Positions 43,135 to 53,354 of a stretch of 64,000 nucleotides of DNA are shown piece by piece. The stretch covers positions 11,161,230 to 11,225,229 of the forward strand of contig NC_092803.1 of the NCBI RefSeq assembly GCF_040954645.1, in the 5' to 3' direction. The notes beneath the pieces were generated by a model. The model ran no database searches and was not told where the DNA came from. It was given only the letters and a program-made list of their open reading frames with translations. Numbering within the stretch: the first letter of the stretch is position 1; each line of letters begins with the position of its first letter. Made by a program: the position numbers and the translations under genes. This DNA is from Diabrotica undecimpunctata (lineage: Eukaryota; Arthropoda; Insecta; Coleoptera; Chrysomelidae).

Positions 43135-44511
43135 ATAGCATGTGAAAAGAAATTTCAGATAGACCAACATGTGAGAACTGCTTCACACATTGCAAAAAAA
43201 GGAAAAATAGGAGGAAAACATCAAACTTCAATGGCTAAATGTTTCCAATCTACTTCAAAAAAATTAGATGAGCAAGAAACTTTTAATGAAGACTTGTGTC
43301 GCGCATTAGTGTCTGCAAACATACCGCTATCAAAATTAGCAAATGTAAATTTTAGTTCGTTTCTAAAAAAATATTGCAAACTTAATGTTCCAAGTGATCG
43401 ATCTCTAAGAAGAAATAATGTGAACGGGCTATACTCGTCGGTGTTAATTAATATTAAGGAAGAAATTGCAGATAAATATTTTTACATATCTGTAGACGAA
43501 ACCACTGATTCCTCAGGAAAGTATATTGCTCATTTATTTATTGGTGTTCTTAAAGAAGATACCTTACCAAAATCTCATCTTATTTCATGCCAGCAACTTG
43601 AGGAAACAAATGCTTTAACAATTTCGCGTTTTATACAAGAAACATTAGCAACTTTTTTTCTTCCGACAACTATTCCTTCTAATAAATTACTGCTTATTTT
43701 ATCGGATGCTGCTCCTTATATGGTGAAAGCAGGACAAAATTTAAAAATATTTTTCCCAGATTTAATACATGTTACTTGTGTAGCGCATGGATTAAACAGA
43801 GTTGCAGAGGAAATACGAAAAAAGTTTCCTCTTGTAAATACCATGATATCCAGTGTCAAAAAAGTATTTCTTAAATCTCCTATAAGAATTCAACTTTATA
43901 AAGAAATGCTACCTAACATTCCTCTTCCACCACAACCTATTTTAACGCGATGGGGAACATGGTTAGAAGCAGCTAATTTTTATGCAGATCATTTTGTTAA
44001 AATAAAGAACATAATTGATACGTTAACAGATGAAAGTTCCCAATCTCTTTTGGATTCTAAACAAACTTTTCAGAGTAACTTGCTTCAACAAGAACTTTCA
44101 TTTATAAAATCAAATTTTAGTTTTGTTCAAAAAACAATTACTCAGTTAGAATCACCAAAACTGTCATTGTTCGAAAGTACAGCATTAATAAAAGAATTTG
44201 CGTCATGTTGTCGGAACGTTAGAGGTAATATTGGAAAAGATATTTTAAAAAAATTTGAAGCTACTATGAAAAAAAATAAAGGTTACCATATTCTTTCTGA
44301 AGTAGTCAGTGTTCTAGCTGGAAATATTTCGGAAACAATTAATTTAGAACCAAATGTTTTGGTTAGTTTGAAAAATGCTCCCGTTACATCAGTTGATGTT
44401 GAACGAAGTTTTTCCATATATAAATATATGTACTCAGACAGAAGCCACAAGTTTTTGTTAGAAAATTTTGAACACCACTTGGTCATTTATTGTTACCATA
44501 ATTCTAAATAA
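43135..44511 (+). CDS. hAT transposase, exon 2 (catalytic and dimerisation domains)
   Basis: The acceptor tttatttatag ends at 43134. The frame IACEKKFQIDQHVRTASHIA completes the BED finger (HxxxxxH). 458 codons follow without interruption, giving a 490-residue protein with exon 1. Features: YFYISVDETTDSSGKYIAHL (first Asp), LLLILSDAAPYMVKAG (second Asp), HVTCVAHGLNRVAEEIRKKF (CxxH block), ILTRWGTWLEAANFY, and the C-terminal hATC region PVTSVDVERSFSIYKYMYSD with the catalytic Glu. The N-terminus resembles CGGBP1-like hAT derivatives. The protein would bind the TIRs and excise and insert the element. It looks functional. Confidence 0.85.
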   Translation: MACEKKFQIDQHVRTASHIAKKGKIGGKHQTSMAKCFQSTSKKLDEQETFNEDLCRALVSANIPLSKLANVNFSSFLKKYCKLNVPSDRSLRRNNVNGLYSSVLINIKEEIADKYFYISVDETTDSSGKYIAHLFIGVLKEDTLPKSHLISCQQLEETNALTISRFIQETLATFFLPTTIPSNKLLLILSDAAPYMVKAGQNLKIFFPDLIHVTCVAHGLNRVAEEIRKKFPLVNTMISSVKKVFLKSPIRIQLYKEMLPNIPLPPQPILTRWGTWLEAANFYADHFVKIKNIIDTLTDESSQSLLDSKQTFQSNLLQQELSFIKSNFSFVQKTITQLESPKLSLFESTALIKEFASCCRNVRGNIGKDILKKFEATMKKNKGYHILSEVVSVLAGNISETINLEPNVLVSLKNAPVTSVDVERSFSIYKYMYSDRSHKFLLENFEHHLVIYCYHNSK

Positions 44512-44753
44512 GTTTATTCATACTTAAAAATGATGTAGTTACTTAAAATAAATGTAAATCTTAATGAATAGTAGGAAATATTTAGTTATGTACACTTTTT
44601 TTTTTAAATAAAATTGTTACTATTTTACGATTTTTTTATTTATTTGTATGCATATTTTGTAAAATATTTGCATATTTTCGGGTAAACACGTGCATATTTA
44701 TGCGCATATTTTCTACATTTTTATTTGCATATTTGCCGAAGTCTACTTATTAC

Positions 44754-45369
44754 CTAACATTCCTGCAACATTCCAACAGAACTCTTAAAAATTATCCACA
44801 AAGACAACATCCGTGCTCTAGTATGTATTTTAATTATGTGTACACTATTATAGTAGTGATATATCCAAAGAATGGCTGAAGTCTAGTTTTATAGAACTTC
44901 CGAAGAAACAGCGGCAATATACTCAAATACGAAGAGAAAAATACAAATGATTTAATTTTAAATCGACGTCTTCTCTTTTAACTTGGTATATATATCTGCT
45001 ACATCTGCTTTTAAACTTATTAAATTAATTAAAAATAGCCCGATCTAAAATTATCTAAAGTATTAAACGCATTCGCTACGTCTTGTTTAACAGCTGCGAC
45101 TGATTGATGAATAGTTTGTACTTGAAATTTGTCTAAAGCAAAACATAATCAATTTTTTCACAGGTATATTTGCGTAGGTAGCGGGCAAACCGCGTTAAAA
45201 ATAGAATTGGGTTACTTAAGTACGTAAAACTTGTACTTATTGTCTCACAAGATAAAATATACTTCATATTTATTTATAAAAGGATGTTTAAAAGGAGAAG
45301 TGGATTGGACTATAAAAATAAAATACTGCATTATATGTCAACTTGTCGATTTTATGCTTTTTTGTTGTG
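44754..45369. other. AT-rich sequence, nothing recognised
   Basis: No feature recognised. Confidence 0.4.
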
Positions 45370-45564
45370 GGTGACACAGGGTGACTCGTTAAGCCCACTT
45401 CTCTAATATAATAATGGACGAAATAATACAAGCAGTGCGTAAAGGCCATGGTTACAAATTAGGAAATAAAAAAATCGAATAATTATGTTATGCAGACGAC
45501 GCGACGCCGCATTAACCGCTGAGACAGAAGACGAGCTCCAAAGATTAACACACATCTTCAATAC

Positions 45565-47198
45565 TTCTTCTTCTTCTTCTCATTGCGCCGTCTCCTTTCG
45601 AAGGTTGGCGATCCAAATGGTAATTGTAGTTTTGGAAACTGCTGCGCGAAAGATCTCTGCGGATGAGCGGTCGAACCATCTCCTCAGGTCTTTCAGCCAC
45701 GAGTTCTGGCGTCTTCCTATTGATCTTTTGCCCTGTACTTTTCCTTCCAGTATAACTTGAAGTAATTCATATCTTTCGCCTCTCAGCACATGACAAAAGT
45801 ATTGCATTTTCCTCTCTTTGATTATTCTTAGTAATTCTTTTTGTTTACACATACGACGAAGTACCTCAACATTAGTAACTCTTTGTACCCATGGAATCCT
45901 CAACATTGGTCTGTATATATACATCTCAAAGGCATTTATTCTTTTTTCTATTTCAGAGTCCATTGTCCAACTTTCACAGCCATACAGTAAGACAGAAAAA
46001 ACGTAACATCTGATCATTCGGATTCTAAGCTGTAGACTAAGGTCTGATCTTGTAAAAAATGTTTTAATGCTCATGAATGTTTTCCTTGCTTGTTCGATTC
46101 TTGATAGGATTTCTTTTTTTGGATTACACTGACTATTGATATTTGTTCCCAAATATTTTATGGAATTTACCTGTTCTATTATTTGACCCTTGGCATACAC
46201 CTGTACGTTTATTGGTGTCTTTGAAAATACTAAAGTTTTAGTTTTGGAAACGTTTAGATGTAAACCAAACATTTCGCTGTGGTGAACTACCGCATTTATT
46301 ATATTTTGTAGTTCTTGTGCGTTGCTTGCTATTAAGATGGTATCATCAGCATATCTGATGTTGTCTATGCTGATTCCGTTAATCTTAATTCCGCCTTGGA
46401 CCTCGTCTAATGCTTCTCTGAATATAGACTCCGAATACAAATTAAAGAGTAGCGGTGATAAGACAAAACCCTGTCTCACTCCTCGTCGGATTTGTATGTC
46501 TTCGGATGTTGTGTGCTCTATTTCAATTGTTGCCGTTTGGTGCCAGTATAGTTCTGAGATAATTCGCAAGTCTTGTTCGTCAACTCCAGTTGTTCTCAAA
46601 ATTTCGATCATCTTTTGATGGTTAACGCAGTCAAATGCTTTTCGATAGTCAATAAAACATGCATATACATCTACATTCATGTCTCTGCATCGTTGCGTTA
46701 ACACATTTAAAGCAAAAAGAGCCTCTAGTGTTCCCAATCCGTTTCGAAACCCGAATTGAGTGTCACTCATCTGGAACTCGCACTTCTTGTAAATTCGTGT
46801 ATGGATAATTCTGAGAAAAGTTTTAAGGACATGAGACATCAAGCTTAATATTCGATAATCATCGCATTGTGAGGAATTCGATTTTTTTGGTGATGCTACG
46901 AATGTTGATTTTAGCCAGTCTGTTGGTATTTTACCTATGTCATATATCTTATTGAATAGTGCTGTTATTAAATCTAGGCTTTTACTTTCGTTATCTGCAA
47001 TTAGTTTAAGTATTTTGACATTGATATTGTCTGGACCGGTGGCTTTTCCATCTTTCTGAGATTTTACTGCATGAATCGCTTCTTCTTTGGTTATTTCTGG
47101 GCCTTTTTCATTTATTCGATTATCTGTGGATGGTGGAGAACAAGGTCTATCGTCGTCAAAAAGAGTTTGTATGTATTCTTTCCATCTCTCTTCTTCTT
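45565..47198 (-). mobile_element. 5'-truncated RTE-like LINE insertion 3 (1.6 kb)
   Basis: Flanked by catcttcaatac on both sides (45553-45564 and 47199-47210). Its 3' end on the minus strand is a run of AGAAGAAGAAG (45565-45580). It interrupts family X copy D. The whole insert is coding apart from the tail (see CDS). Confidence 0.9.
45580..47197 (-). CDS. RTE-like reverse transcriptase, 5'-truncated but uninterrupted
   Basis: A single frame of about 538 codons runs from the 5' junction to the tail; the first Met is at 46842. Segments in order: ERWKEYIQTLFDDDRP, KDGKATGPDNINVKILKL, DIGKIPTDWLKSTFVASPKK, MSDTQFGFRNGLGTLEALF, VYACFIDYRKAFDCVNHQKM (first Asp), IRRGVRQGFVLSPLLFNLYS, IDNIRYADDTILIA (active site), NSIKYLGTNINSQCNPKKEI, RCYVFSVLLYGCESWTMD and GKVQGKRSIGRRQNSWLKDL. 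The endonuclease and the promoter are missing, so it is probably not expressed on its own. The intact frame shows a recent insertion. Confidence 0.85.
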
Positions 47199-47480
47199 CA
47201 TCTTCAATACAACAGCCAAGAAATACAGTATGATAATATCAGCAGAAAAAGTCAAATGTATGACAACATCTAAATACCCACTACGATGTAAAATCGTAAT
47301 TGATGGGAAAATAATAAAGCAGGAAGCAAAATTTAGATATCGGGAAAAAGATATAACTAGTTACGGAGATGTTGAAGAAGAAGTACGACAACAAAGCTTA
47401 AAAGCAAGTAAAGCGGCGGGAACTCTTAATGACAGAATCTGGAAGAACAAACACCTAAGACAAGACACAAAAACAAGAAT

Positions 47481-47771
47481 AAAATGAAAAAGGCAGTCAA
47501 GATTTCATGTCACGTACAAAGCGTATATGTATTTGTTTATACGTATTTCGCTTTAATAAAGCTCATCAGAACAGCTATTCATAGGCGTTCTCAACGTGAA
47601 AAATAAATCTTTCCTGTCTTTAAGAAGCAACAATAAAATGGCTTCGAAACGGACGCAATAGCGACATCTGATAATAAATCCGTAAAATAGTTTCGAAACA
47701 CAATTCAGATATCTGCCTTAATCTGAGCCTTCTAAAAATTGCAAGCCATAGCAGACGAATTTTACGGATTT
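47481..47771 (-). mobile_element. 291-bp non-coding insertion with 12-bp target duplication
   Basis: aaaaacaagaat flanks it on both sides (47469-47480 and 47772-47783), and its removal restores family X copy D (KTRIYKAPIRP). No coding region. The minus strand carries CTGATGA (47569-47563), a GCTTT/AAAGC hairpin (47562-47550) and GAAA (47549-47546), the core order of a hammerhead ribozyme. It may be a small non-autonomous retroelement related to Penelope-like elements; the family is unknown to me. Confidence 0.6.
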
Positions 47772-48169
47772 AAAAACAAGAATCTATAAAGCCCCAATTA
47801 GACCTATATTAACACACACGGCGGAGACAAGACCTGCCAGATCTAAAAAGAGACGACTACTAGAAACAACAGAGATAAAAATACTTTAAAGAATATCAGG
47901 GAAAAGTCTGTTGGATAGGGAGAGAAGTGAAAACATAAGAAGAGCATGCAAGATAGAAGATATAAATGGATGGATGACAAAACGGAAACAGGCGTGGAAC
48001 GAACACATAAGTAGAATGGCAGAGGATAGGATGGTACGAAAAGCACGGGATAAGTCACCAAATAGACAAAGAAGTATTGATAGACTAAGAAAAAAGAAGA
48101 AACAGAAAAAGCCTACATACAAGAAGGATAATCCATCCCAATGAAGAAGAAAAAGAAGTATCAGAAATA

Positions 48170-48740
48170 TCAACAGTGTGAAGTTGCAGCAATGTTAAAA
48201 GCCGAAATAAAAAAGGAATTGAAGTAAATATTTGGAACCATTGAACAATCGTTTATTGAACCATTGAACAATTTAATTCTAACAGTTGCAACAATACTAA
48301 ACCCACGATTTAAACCATACACTATTAAGATTCGGTGGCACTTAAGGTTCAAGGAAAATCAACATCTACTTCTGAGACTAAAGGTCAAAGTTTTGGTGAA
48401 GAACAAGAAGAAGTAGAACTATGGACCTATCACAAAAAAATAGCACACGAAAAGGAAAAGAAGAAGCTCCCAGAATCAAGAATTGAGCTAACTCAATATC
48501 TTGATATTCCCGTTAGGTACCCAAAAGAAAATCCTCTCGATTTTTGAAGAAATGAAGAGTAAACCCAAAATTATATAAGGTATCAAAAAAATACCGATGT
48601 CTAGTAGTCACTTCGGTTTCTAGAGAACACTTGTTTTCGAACACAGGAACAACTACCACCAAACAAAGAAACTTTTACTGTATTTGGTCCTTGTATCCAT
48701 ATTTTGTAAACGTTTCGGCAAATTTTCAATTTTCAGTACG
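48170..48740 (+). pseudogene. hAT transposase relic (C-terminal half)
   Basis: Frames read TILNPRFKPYTIK, VELWTYHKKIAHEKEKKKL, RIELTQYLDIPVRYPKENPL and then VSREHLFSNTGTTTTKQRN. LxPRFK, LTQYLxxPVxxxxEDPLxxW and VPSERLFSxxGxxxxxxRN are the C-terminal blocks of ZBED/Ac-like hAT transposases. Multiple frameshifts disable it. It is not closely related to the intact hAT gene at 42467-44511. Confidence 0.7.
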
Positions 48741-48925
48741 CACTTTATTAAACTTTAAACATTATATTTTACATTTAAATTTCATGTTTACACTTTTTTA
48801 AAAAGTTTAACATGGATTAAAAATTGGTATCTGACATTGACAGATGACATCTGGCAGATATCTTAAAGTATGAGTGGTTCAGGGTCGTATTTTAAAAATC
48901 TGCCATAGTGCATTTAAAAAACAAC

Positions 48926-49135
48926 TCAATTTATTAAGTTATGATACATATTGGAAAGATCTTTGATGTCAGTTTTATTATTGATGGAATTTGGATCTTT
49001 TTTTATGTGAATCATCTCCAATATGCATCTTCCAGTCAATCCATTCCAATGAAGAATGAAGTCAAGTATTTTTACCTTCATCTTGACCAAAGATAAACGT
49101 GTAAGGTACATTCCCGAGCAAAATAGCAACAACTA
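48926..49135 (-). pseudogene. Penelope-like GIY-YIG domain remnant (tentative)
   Basis: 68 residues ending CILEMIHIKKDPNSINNKTD and IKDLSNMYHNLIN. E.xHIKK...SIN.KTDI..L...Y resembles the end of GIY-YIG nucleases of Penelope-like elements. The active-site part is not visible, so the call is weak. Confidence 0.4.
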
Positions 49136-49189
49136 AATATCAAAATCCAATAAATGAACTGGCTCATTGCAAAAAATCAAAATGAACAC

Positions 49190-49600
49190 TAGAAAACAAG
49201 CTGATAATACACAAAGCTATACTGAAACCATCGGCATAGAATTGTGGAAATGAACAAATCCTTCAAATACAAAATTTAACAAACATATTATTCCAAAACG
49301 CCTCCGATGAAGGTCTTTGGTCCAATCAGACTTTCCATGACGATCTGAGAATACCTCTCATAAAAGAGACTATACACGGACATGTAACTAAAATATAGTT
49401 GTTGTTTGTTTGGGTTTGTAGGAATATGAACAATAGATCCATTTGTCAAATAAAATACAAAAATAAAAACTTAACGACGATCATGAACTAATTAACGATC
49501 TTATCAATGCTCCAGCAAGAATCAGAAGATTGGAGAGACAAAGGTCTGAAGATCTGGTTAGATGAATCAAGGTGAATCGGCATATGCCGGCAACAAAAAC
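49190..49600 (+). pseudogene. Jockey-like LINE C-terminal relic
   Basis: Pieces in three frames: ETIGIELWK, SLVQSDFP, RSENTSHKRDYTRT, NDDHELINDLINAPARIRRL and ERQRSEDLV. They follow the Jockey end pattern YGIELWG...VSNQTLHxDLxIPxVKETI...H...NP...RRLKR..C.DL. Strongly decayed. Confidence 0.5.
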
Positions 49601-49649
49601 AAGCTTTCTTCATCAACCCATTTATTTAATACTCAGAATGTAACTAGTA

Positions 49650-50363
49650 GATTGTAAAGATTCTTGAGATATTTAGTTAACTCCATTAGATGGCGAAACT
49701 TTGGTTGACTTATTTTATTTTTCGCTTTATTTGGTATTAGAGTTAATTATGTTGGTGTTGGTTTTCCAGTAATAGTGTGAAACGTCCATAGACCATGATA
49801 ACTTTGATGTATTAAAACTTGTCCAGTATACTTATCAGATATTCGGTACATTCTTGCTGGTTTCATTGAAATTTTTGATTTGGAGTCTTTAACAATAAAT
49901 CCTTAAAATTTCCGTCCATAAGAAACCAGTCAGTTTCTTTCCCAGCATTAACCGAAGGTCTAAACCTTCTACATTTTAAATGGAGAAGGATTAGACCTTG
50001 ACTGCCGAATAAGATCGTCTCATTTTTCTGGAACATCAACAACTACTTTTTTTGCACGAGAAATGAGACTAAAGTCACTATCGCAAGGTAGGTATCAATG
50101 ATCTCGTATTGGGTATACGTGTGTTATCTCTGATGCTAATTTCAGTTCATGCACCAGGATATATGAAACGCGGCTAAAGTTTTTTTTGTTCTGACCCGGG
50201 CAATCATCGGAGAAAAACCATATTTCTTTCATTTTATCGAGTATATGATCTTTTAGATAATGAAATATCATGGAAGTCACTTCATTTTGACCACGTTTAG
50301 CCATTCCTTCGTGATAGTTATACATATCGACATCATTGCTTCTGATGTCGTGTACATCAAATA
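49650..50363 (-). pseudogene. arthropod DDE-like transposase of the SDxCxGQNK type, C-terminal part
   Basis: From 50363: FDVHDIRSNDVDMYNYHEGM, AKRGQNEVTSMIFHYLKDHI, EIWFFSDDCPGQNKKNFSRV, SEITHVYPIRDH, then after a stop SYLPCDSDFSLISRAKKVVV, DVPEKWDDLIRQSR and MKPARMYRISDKYTG. A GKGxNEV...FSDxCxxQNK...HxxPxxGHSxLPCDxxFxxIE order is shared by many uncharacterised arthropod transposon proteins. The N-terminal part lies at 53354-52380, on the other side of the mariner insertion. The family name is not certain to me. Confidence 0.6.
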
Positions 50364-50365
50364 TA

Positions 50366-50657
50366 CAGGGTGGCGCACCGAAAACGAAACAGATGCATTT
50401 ACTGGCAGATGATTCCTTTTTAAAAAAAAACGCTTAGACCCGTCGATTTTGTTATCGAGGGGGAAACAAAATTGGCATAAAATCACATTAACATTTGCAG
50501 CCCCCTAAGCGGGGGTTGCACCATCCCTAAAATCTTAAATGGAAAGGGGGGTCGAATGATCCATCGTTTAAAAGGTCTTTCAACTCCCTTTACAATGATG
50601 TAAAATTCATGTACTTCAATTCAGTAGTTTTGGAGATTTATTGATTTAAAGTTTAAA
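50366..50657. repeat. left TIR of DD41D mariner
   Basis: About 292 bp, imperfect inverted match to 52086-52375. Confidence 0.85.
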
Positions 50658-50726
50658 TACATCATCGTAAGAGGAGATCAATACATAGCAGCAAAGTTGT
50701 TAAAAAATAAAGAATGAACTGACCTG

Positions 50727-51797
50727 TCAGCCGAGTAAATGTTGAAAATGACCACCATTACTTTTCATGCAATAATAAAGATTTTGCTGAAAACGTTGCT
50801 GGACATTTTGTAATATTTGAGGAGTAATTTGATGGCACTCATTCACAATTCTTTGTCGTAAGTCTTCTAAGGATGTTGGCTGAGTAGCATAGATTTTGCT
50901 TTTTAAGTAACCCCACAAAAAGAAATCCAAAGGTGATAAATCTGGCGATCTTGGGGGCCATTCAACGGCACCTCTTCTACCAATCCATTGACCTGGAAAG
51001 GTCTGATCTAAATAATGCCGAACTCTTAATGCGTAATGTGGTGGGGCACCATCCTGTTGGAACATCAACATATTCTGAACGTATCGACCATCATTCTGAT
51101 TTTCAATTATATCTGTTAGCGCAGGATCTATGGCATTTTGCAGTAATTCCAAATACATTTCACCAGTCAAATTTCCAGGTAAGAAAAAAGGACCAACCAA
51201 ATGATCGCCAAAAATGCCAGCCCAAACATTTAATTTTTGTGGCTGCTGTGTGTGTACCTCATGGTAAATTGTGGGATTAGAGTCCGACCAATATCGACAA
51301 TTATGACTATTTACTTCGCCATTTAAAAAAAAGGAACATTCGTCGGAAAAGCAAATGTTAAATAAAAATTGTTCATCGTTTGTAATTCGTTCGCTCATAA
51401 CTTTACAAAATTCTAATCGCTTATCAAAATCGTCTTCATTAAGTTCTTGTACAAGGTGAATTTTATACGGATGAAAATTATGGGCCTTTAGAATCCGTTG
51501 GATAGTACGTCGACTAACACCACACGAAGTTTGCAATTTGCGGGTACTTAATGTAGGATCTACAATAACTTGCCCTAAAACCCCCACTTCTGTTGCTTCG
51601 TTCCTTATAGGATTTTCAATATTACGTTTTTTATTGGCGACTGATCCAGTTTCCCGAAATTTAGCTACAAGTTCTAGAACATATTTTCGGTGCACATTAT
51701 TGTTCTCATGTCGCTCATTAAAAATTTGTGCTGTTCTATTAGCGCACTGATTATTTCCGAAAAATATTTCAATAATTTCAACTGTGGAATATACCAT
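50727..51797 (-). CDS. mariner transposase, DD41D type, intact
   Basis: 356 residues from ATG 51797. The N-terminal DNA-binding part (residues about 1-110) has two helix-turn-helix regions, the second around STRKLQTSCGVSRRTIQRIL. The catalytic domain shows LFNICFSDECSFFLNGEVN (first Asp), QQPQKLNVWAGIFGDHLVG, MFQQDGAPPHYALRVRHYLD (second Asp) and PPRSPDLSPLDFFLWGYLKS (third Asp). Exactly 41 residues separate the last two, the spacing of the DD41D (rosa-type) group, by family knowledge. No stop or shift occurs over the full length. It acts in the nucleus, cutting at the TIRs and inserting at TA. Confidence 0.92.
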   Translation of the reverse strand: MVYSTVEIIEIFFGNNQCANRTAQIFNERHENNNVHRKYVLELVAKFRETGSVANKKRNIENPIRNEATEVGVLGQVIVDPTLSTRKLQTSCGVSRRTIQRILKAHNFHPYKIHLVQELNEDDFDKRLEFCKVMSERITNDEQFLFNICFSDECSFFLNGEVNSHNCRYWSDSNPTIYHEVHTQQPQKLNVWAGIFGDHLVGPFFLPGNLTGEMYLELLQNAIDPALTDIIENQNDGRYVQNMLMFQQDGAPPHYALRVRHYLDQTFPGQWIGRRGAVEWPPRSPDLSPLDFFLWGYLKSKIYATQPTSLEDLRQRIVNECHQITPQILQNVQQRFQQNLYYCMKSNGGHFQHLLG

Positions 51798-52085
51798 GGT
51801 TAATTTATGTATAAAGCAATAAATGGTATTTTAACAACAAAGATTGGTCAAATCAATCGCAAACTAATGTACTATTTCCTATTTAAAATAAGTACGTGGC
51901 ATTCTCTACTTATCTTTCTTCAAGAAACAACTTTTTTTGTCACAAAGGACACTTCAATTGCTATTTTTATTATTAATAAACCATGGGCGTAGTAAATAAA
52001 AGCATTTACTTATCAAGAAAATGCTTTTACTCAAATTTCTTCTGAAAGAAGTACAAACTAATTTGATGTACCTATTAAAGTCTAC

Positions 52086-52375
52086 TTTAAACTTTAAATC
52101 AATAAATCCCCAAAACTACTGAATTGAATACATGAATTTTACATCATTATAAAGGGAGTTGAAAGACCTTTCAAATAATGGATCATTCGACCCCCCTTTT
52201 CATTTAAGATTTTAGGGATGATGCCACCCCCGCTTAAGGGGCTGCAAATGTTAAAGTGATTTTATGCCAATTTTGTGTCCCCCTCGAAAACAAAATCGAC
52301 GGGTCCGAGCGTTTTTTCAAAAAAGGAATCATCTGCCACTAAATGCCTCTGTTTCGTTTTCGGTGCGCCACACTG
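52086..52375. repeat. right TIR of DD41D mariner
   Basis: About 290 bp, imperfect inverted match to 50366-50657. Confidence 0.85.
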
Positions 52376-52379
52376 TATA

Positions 52380-53354
52380 GGAACAAAATAGTCTGCTGTA
52401 GAAAACTTTATTTGTAGCCAAATTGGGTAGCGAAATATATTGCATAAAATCAAAGGTTACAGATACATTATTACTATACTGGTATTTATGTTTAATTTTT
52501 CGTTTTATATCATAAAATGCCTTTGCTTTAACGTGATAAAGGTTTCTTACTGGAAGCATTTCCTTTTTTGTTAATTCTTCGATATTTGGTAGAGTTAGGT
52601 TTCAGTTTCATCAAATAATGTACAATCTACAAATGTCAAATCTGAGGCAAGAGGAAAATATGTTAAATCGTTAAAAATATGTTAAATCGAGTTGGAAATA
52701 TGTTATAATAAACAAAGTAACAAACCTTGGACTGTGGGTGAAGTTTTTTAAAGGCTCTGTACATATTTTTACATTTAACTCTGATAGTAAATAAATTTTC
52801 TTTTTGTCCAGTCTCCGTATGTAATGACTTTGGCTGCCTTTGAATGAAGAAATGTGAGCTATTATGTTTTCTATATCAGCAGGGTGTGTCTTCTTAGACC
52901 TATTTGTATGCTTGCCTACGGCATCTTTTGGAGAACATTTACTCATTGCAAAGCTATTTCTAATTCGTCGGATCTGCATTTCAGTAACACCGAAAATACT
53001 ACGAAGAGCTTTGGCACAAATTCTTACGTCTTTTCCCGATAGTCGAATTTTATACATAAAAGAAACTACGTGGTGGCCTTGTTGATGTCGAGCTTTGTTT
53101 GTATCTTCATTTTCACTGTCACTAGTATTACTGTGGTTAGGTAAAGCAGCTTTCTGGACAGGAGTAACGCTAATGAGGCTTAATAAATATGAATCCTGCT
53201 CATCTTTGGTCTTCATATTATTAAACATATTTAGTAAGTCAGAACGTTGTTCCTGTGTAATTATATAGAAGAATCGGTAACGTTTACATCTACAACCAAG
53301 ATTGAAGTCATAAGCATTGAGAAAACGACTATCGAAAAGCTTACCTACAGTCAT
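52380..53354 (-). pseudogene. arthropod DDE-like transposase of the SDxCxGQNK type, N-terminal part
   Basis: From 53354: NLGCRCKRYRFFYIITQEQR, SDLLNMFNNMKTKDEQDSYL, HHVVSFMYKIRLSGKDVRIC, AKALRSIFGVTEMQIRRI, KDAVGKHTNRSKKTHPADIE, IIAHISSFKGSQSHYIRRLD, KKIYLLSELNVKICTE. Then come broken frames to 52380, where TADYFVPI runs, after removal of the mariner, into FDVHDIRSND at 50363. The C.C..KC..., VCK.AF...HGV, RGKH and SFP...SHY.R blocks are typical of this uncharacterised family. Stops show it was decaying. Confidence 0.6.

Larger units (their letters stand above)
41893..44745 (+). mobile_element. complete hAT element with 20-bp TIRs and 8-bp target duplication
   Basis: TIRs tagacttcggcaaatatgca (41893-41912) and its exact reverse complement (44726-44745) are flanked by cttattac on both sides (41885-41892 and 44746-44753). 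The 2853-bp interior contains a two-exon transposase gene with no visible disablement. The 100-200 bp inside each end are rich in repeated GCATATTT. All the parts expected of an autonomous hAT element are present. Confidence 0.9.
45370..48150 (+). pseudogene. LINE RT relic, family X, copy D (split by two insertions)
   Basis: Left piece 45370-45564: VTQGDSLSPLL, MDEIIQAVRKGHGYKLGNKK, LCYADDA, TAETEDELQRLTHIFNT. Middle piece 47211-47480: TAKKYSMIISAEKVKCMTTS, RCKIVIDGKIIKQEAKFRY, LKASKAAGTLNDRIWKNKHL. Right piece 47784-48150: RIYKAPIRPILTHTAETR, RISGKSLLDRERSENIRRA, CKIEDINGWMTKRKQAWNEH, ISRMAEDRMVRKARDKSP. Both gaps have 12-bp target duplications, so this was once one continuous copy. Remaining stops and shifts are fewer than in copies A-C. 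Confidence 0.85.
50366..52375 (-). mobile_element. complete DD41D mariner with about 290-bp terminal inverted repeats
   Basis: The element starts CAGGGTGGCGCACCGAAAAC (50366) and ends in the reverse complement of CAGTGTGGCGCACCGAAAAC (52375), with TA on both sides (50364-50365 and 52376-52377). The inverted repeats extend to 50657 and from 52086 (about 292 and 290 bp) with scattered differences. The single gene inside is intact. Excising the element and one TA restores the reading frame of the surrounding transposase-like gene. Confidence 0.9.

Noticed and set aside
48335..48547. Host protein-coding exon
   Set aside because: The conserved blocks (LTQYLxxPV, then VSREHLF) identify it as a decayed hAT transposase.
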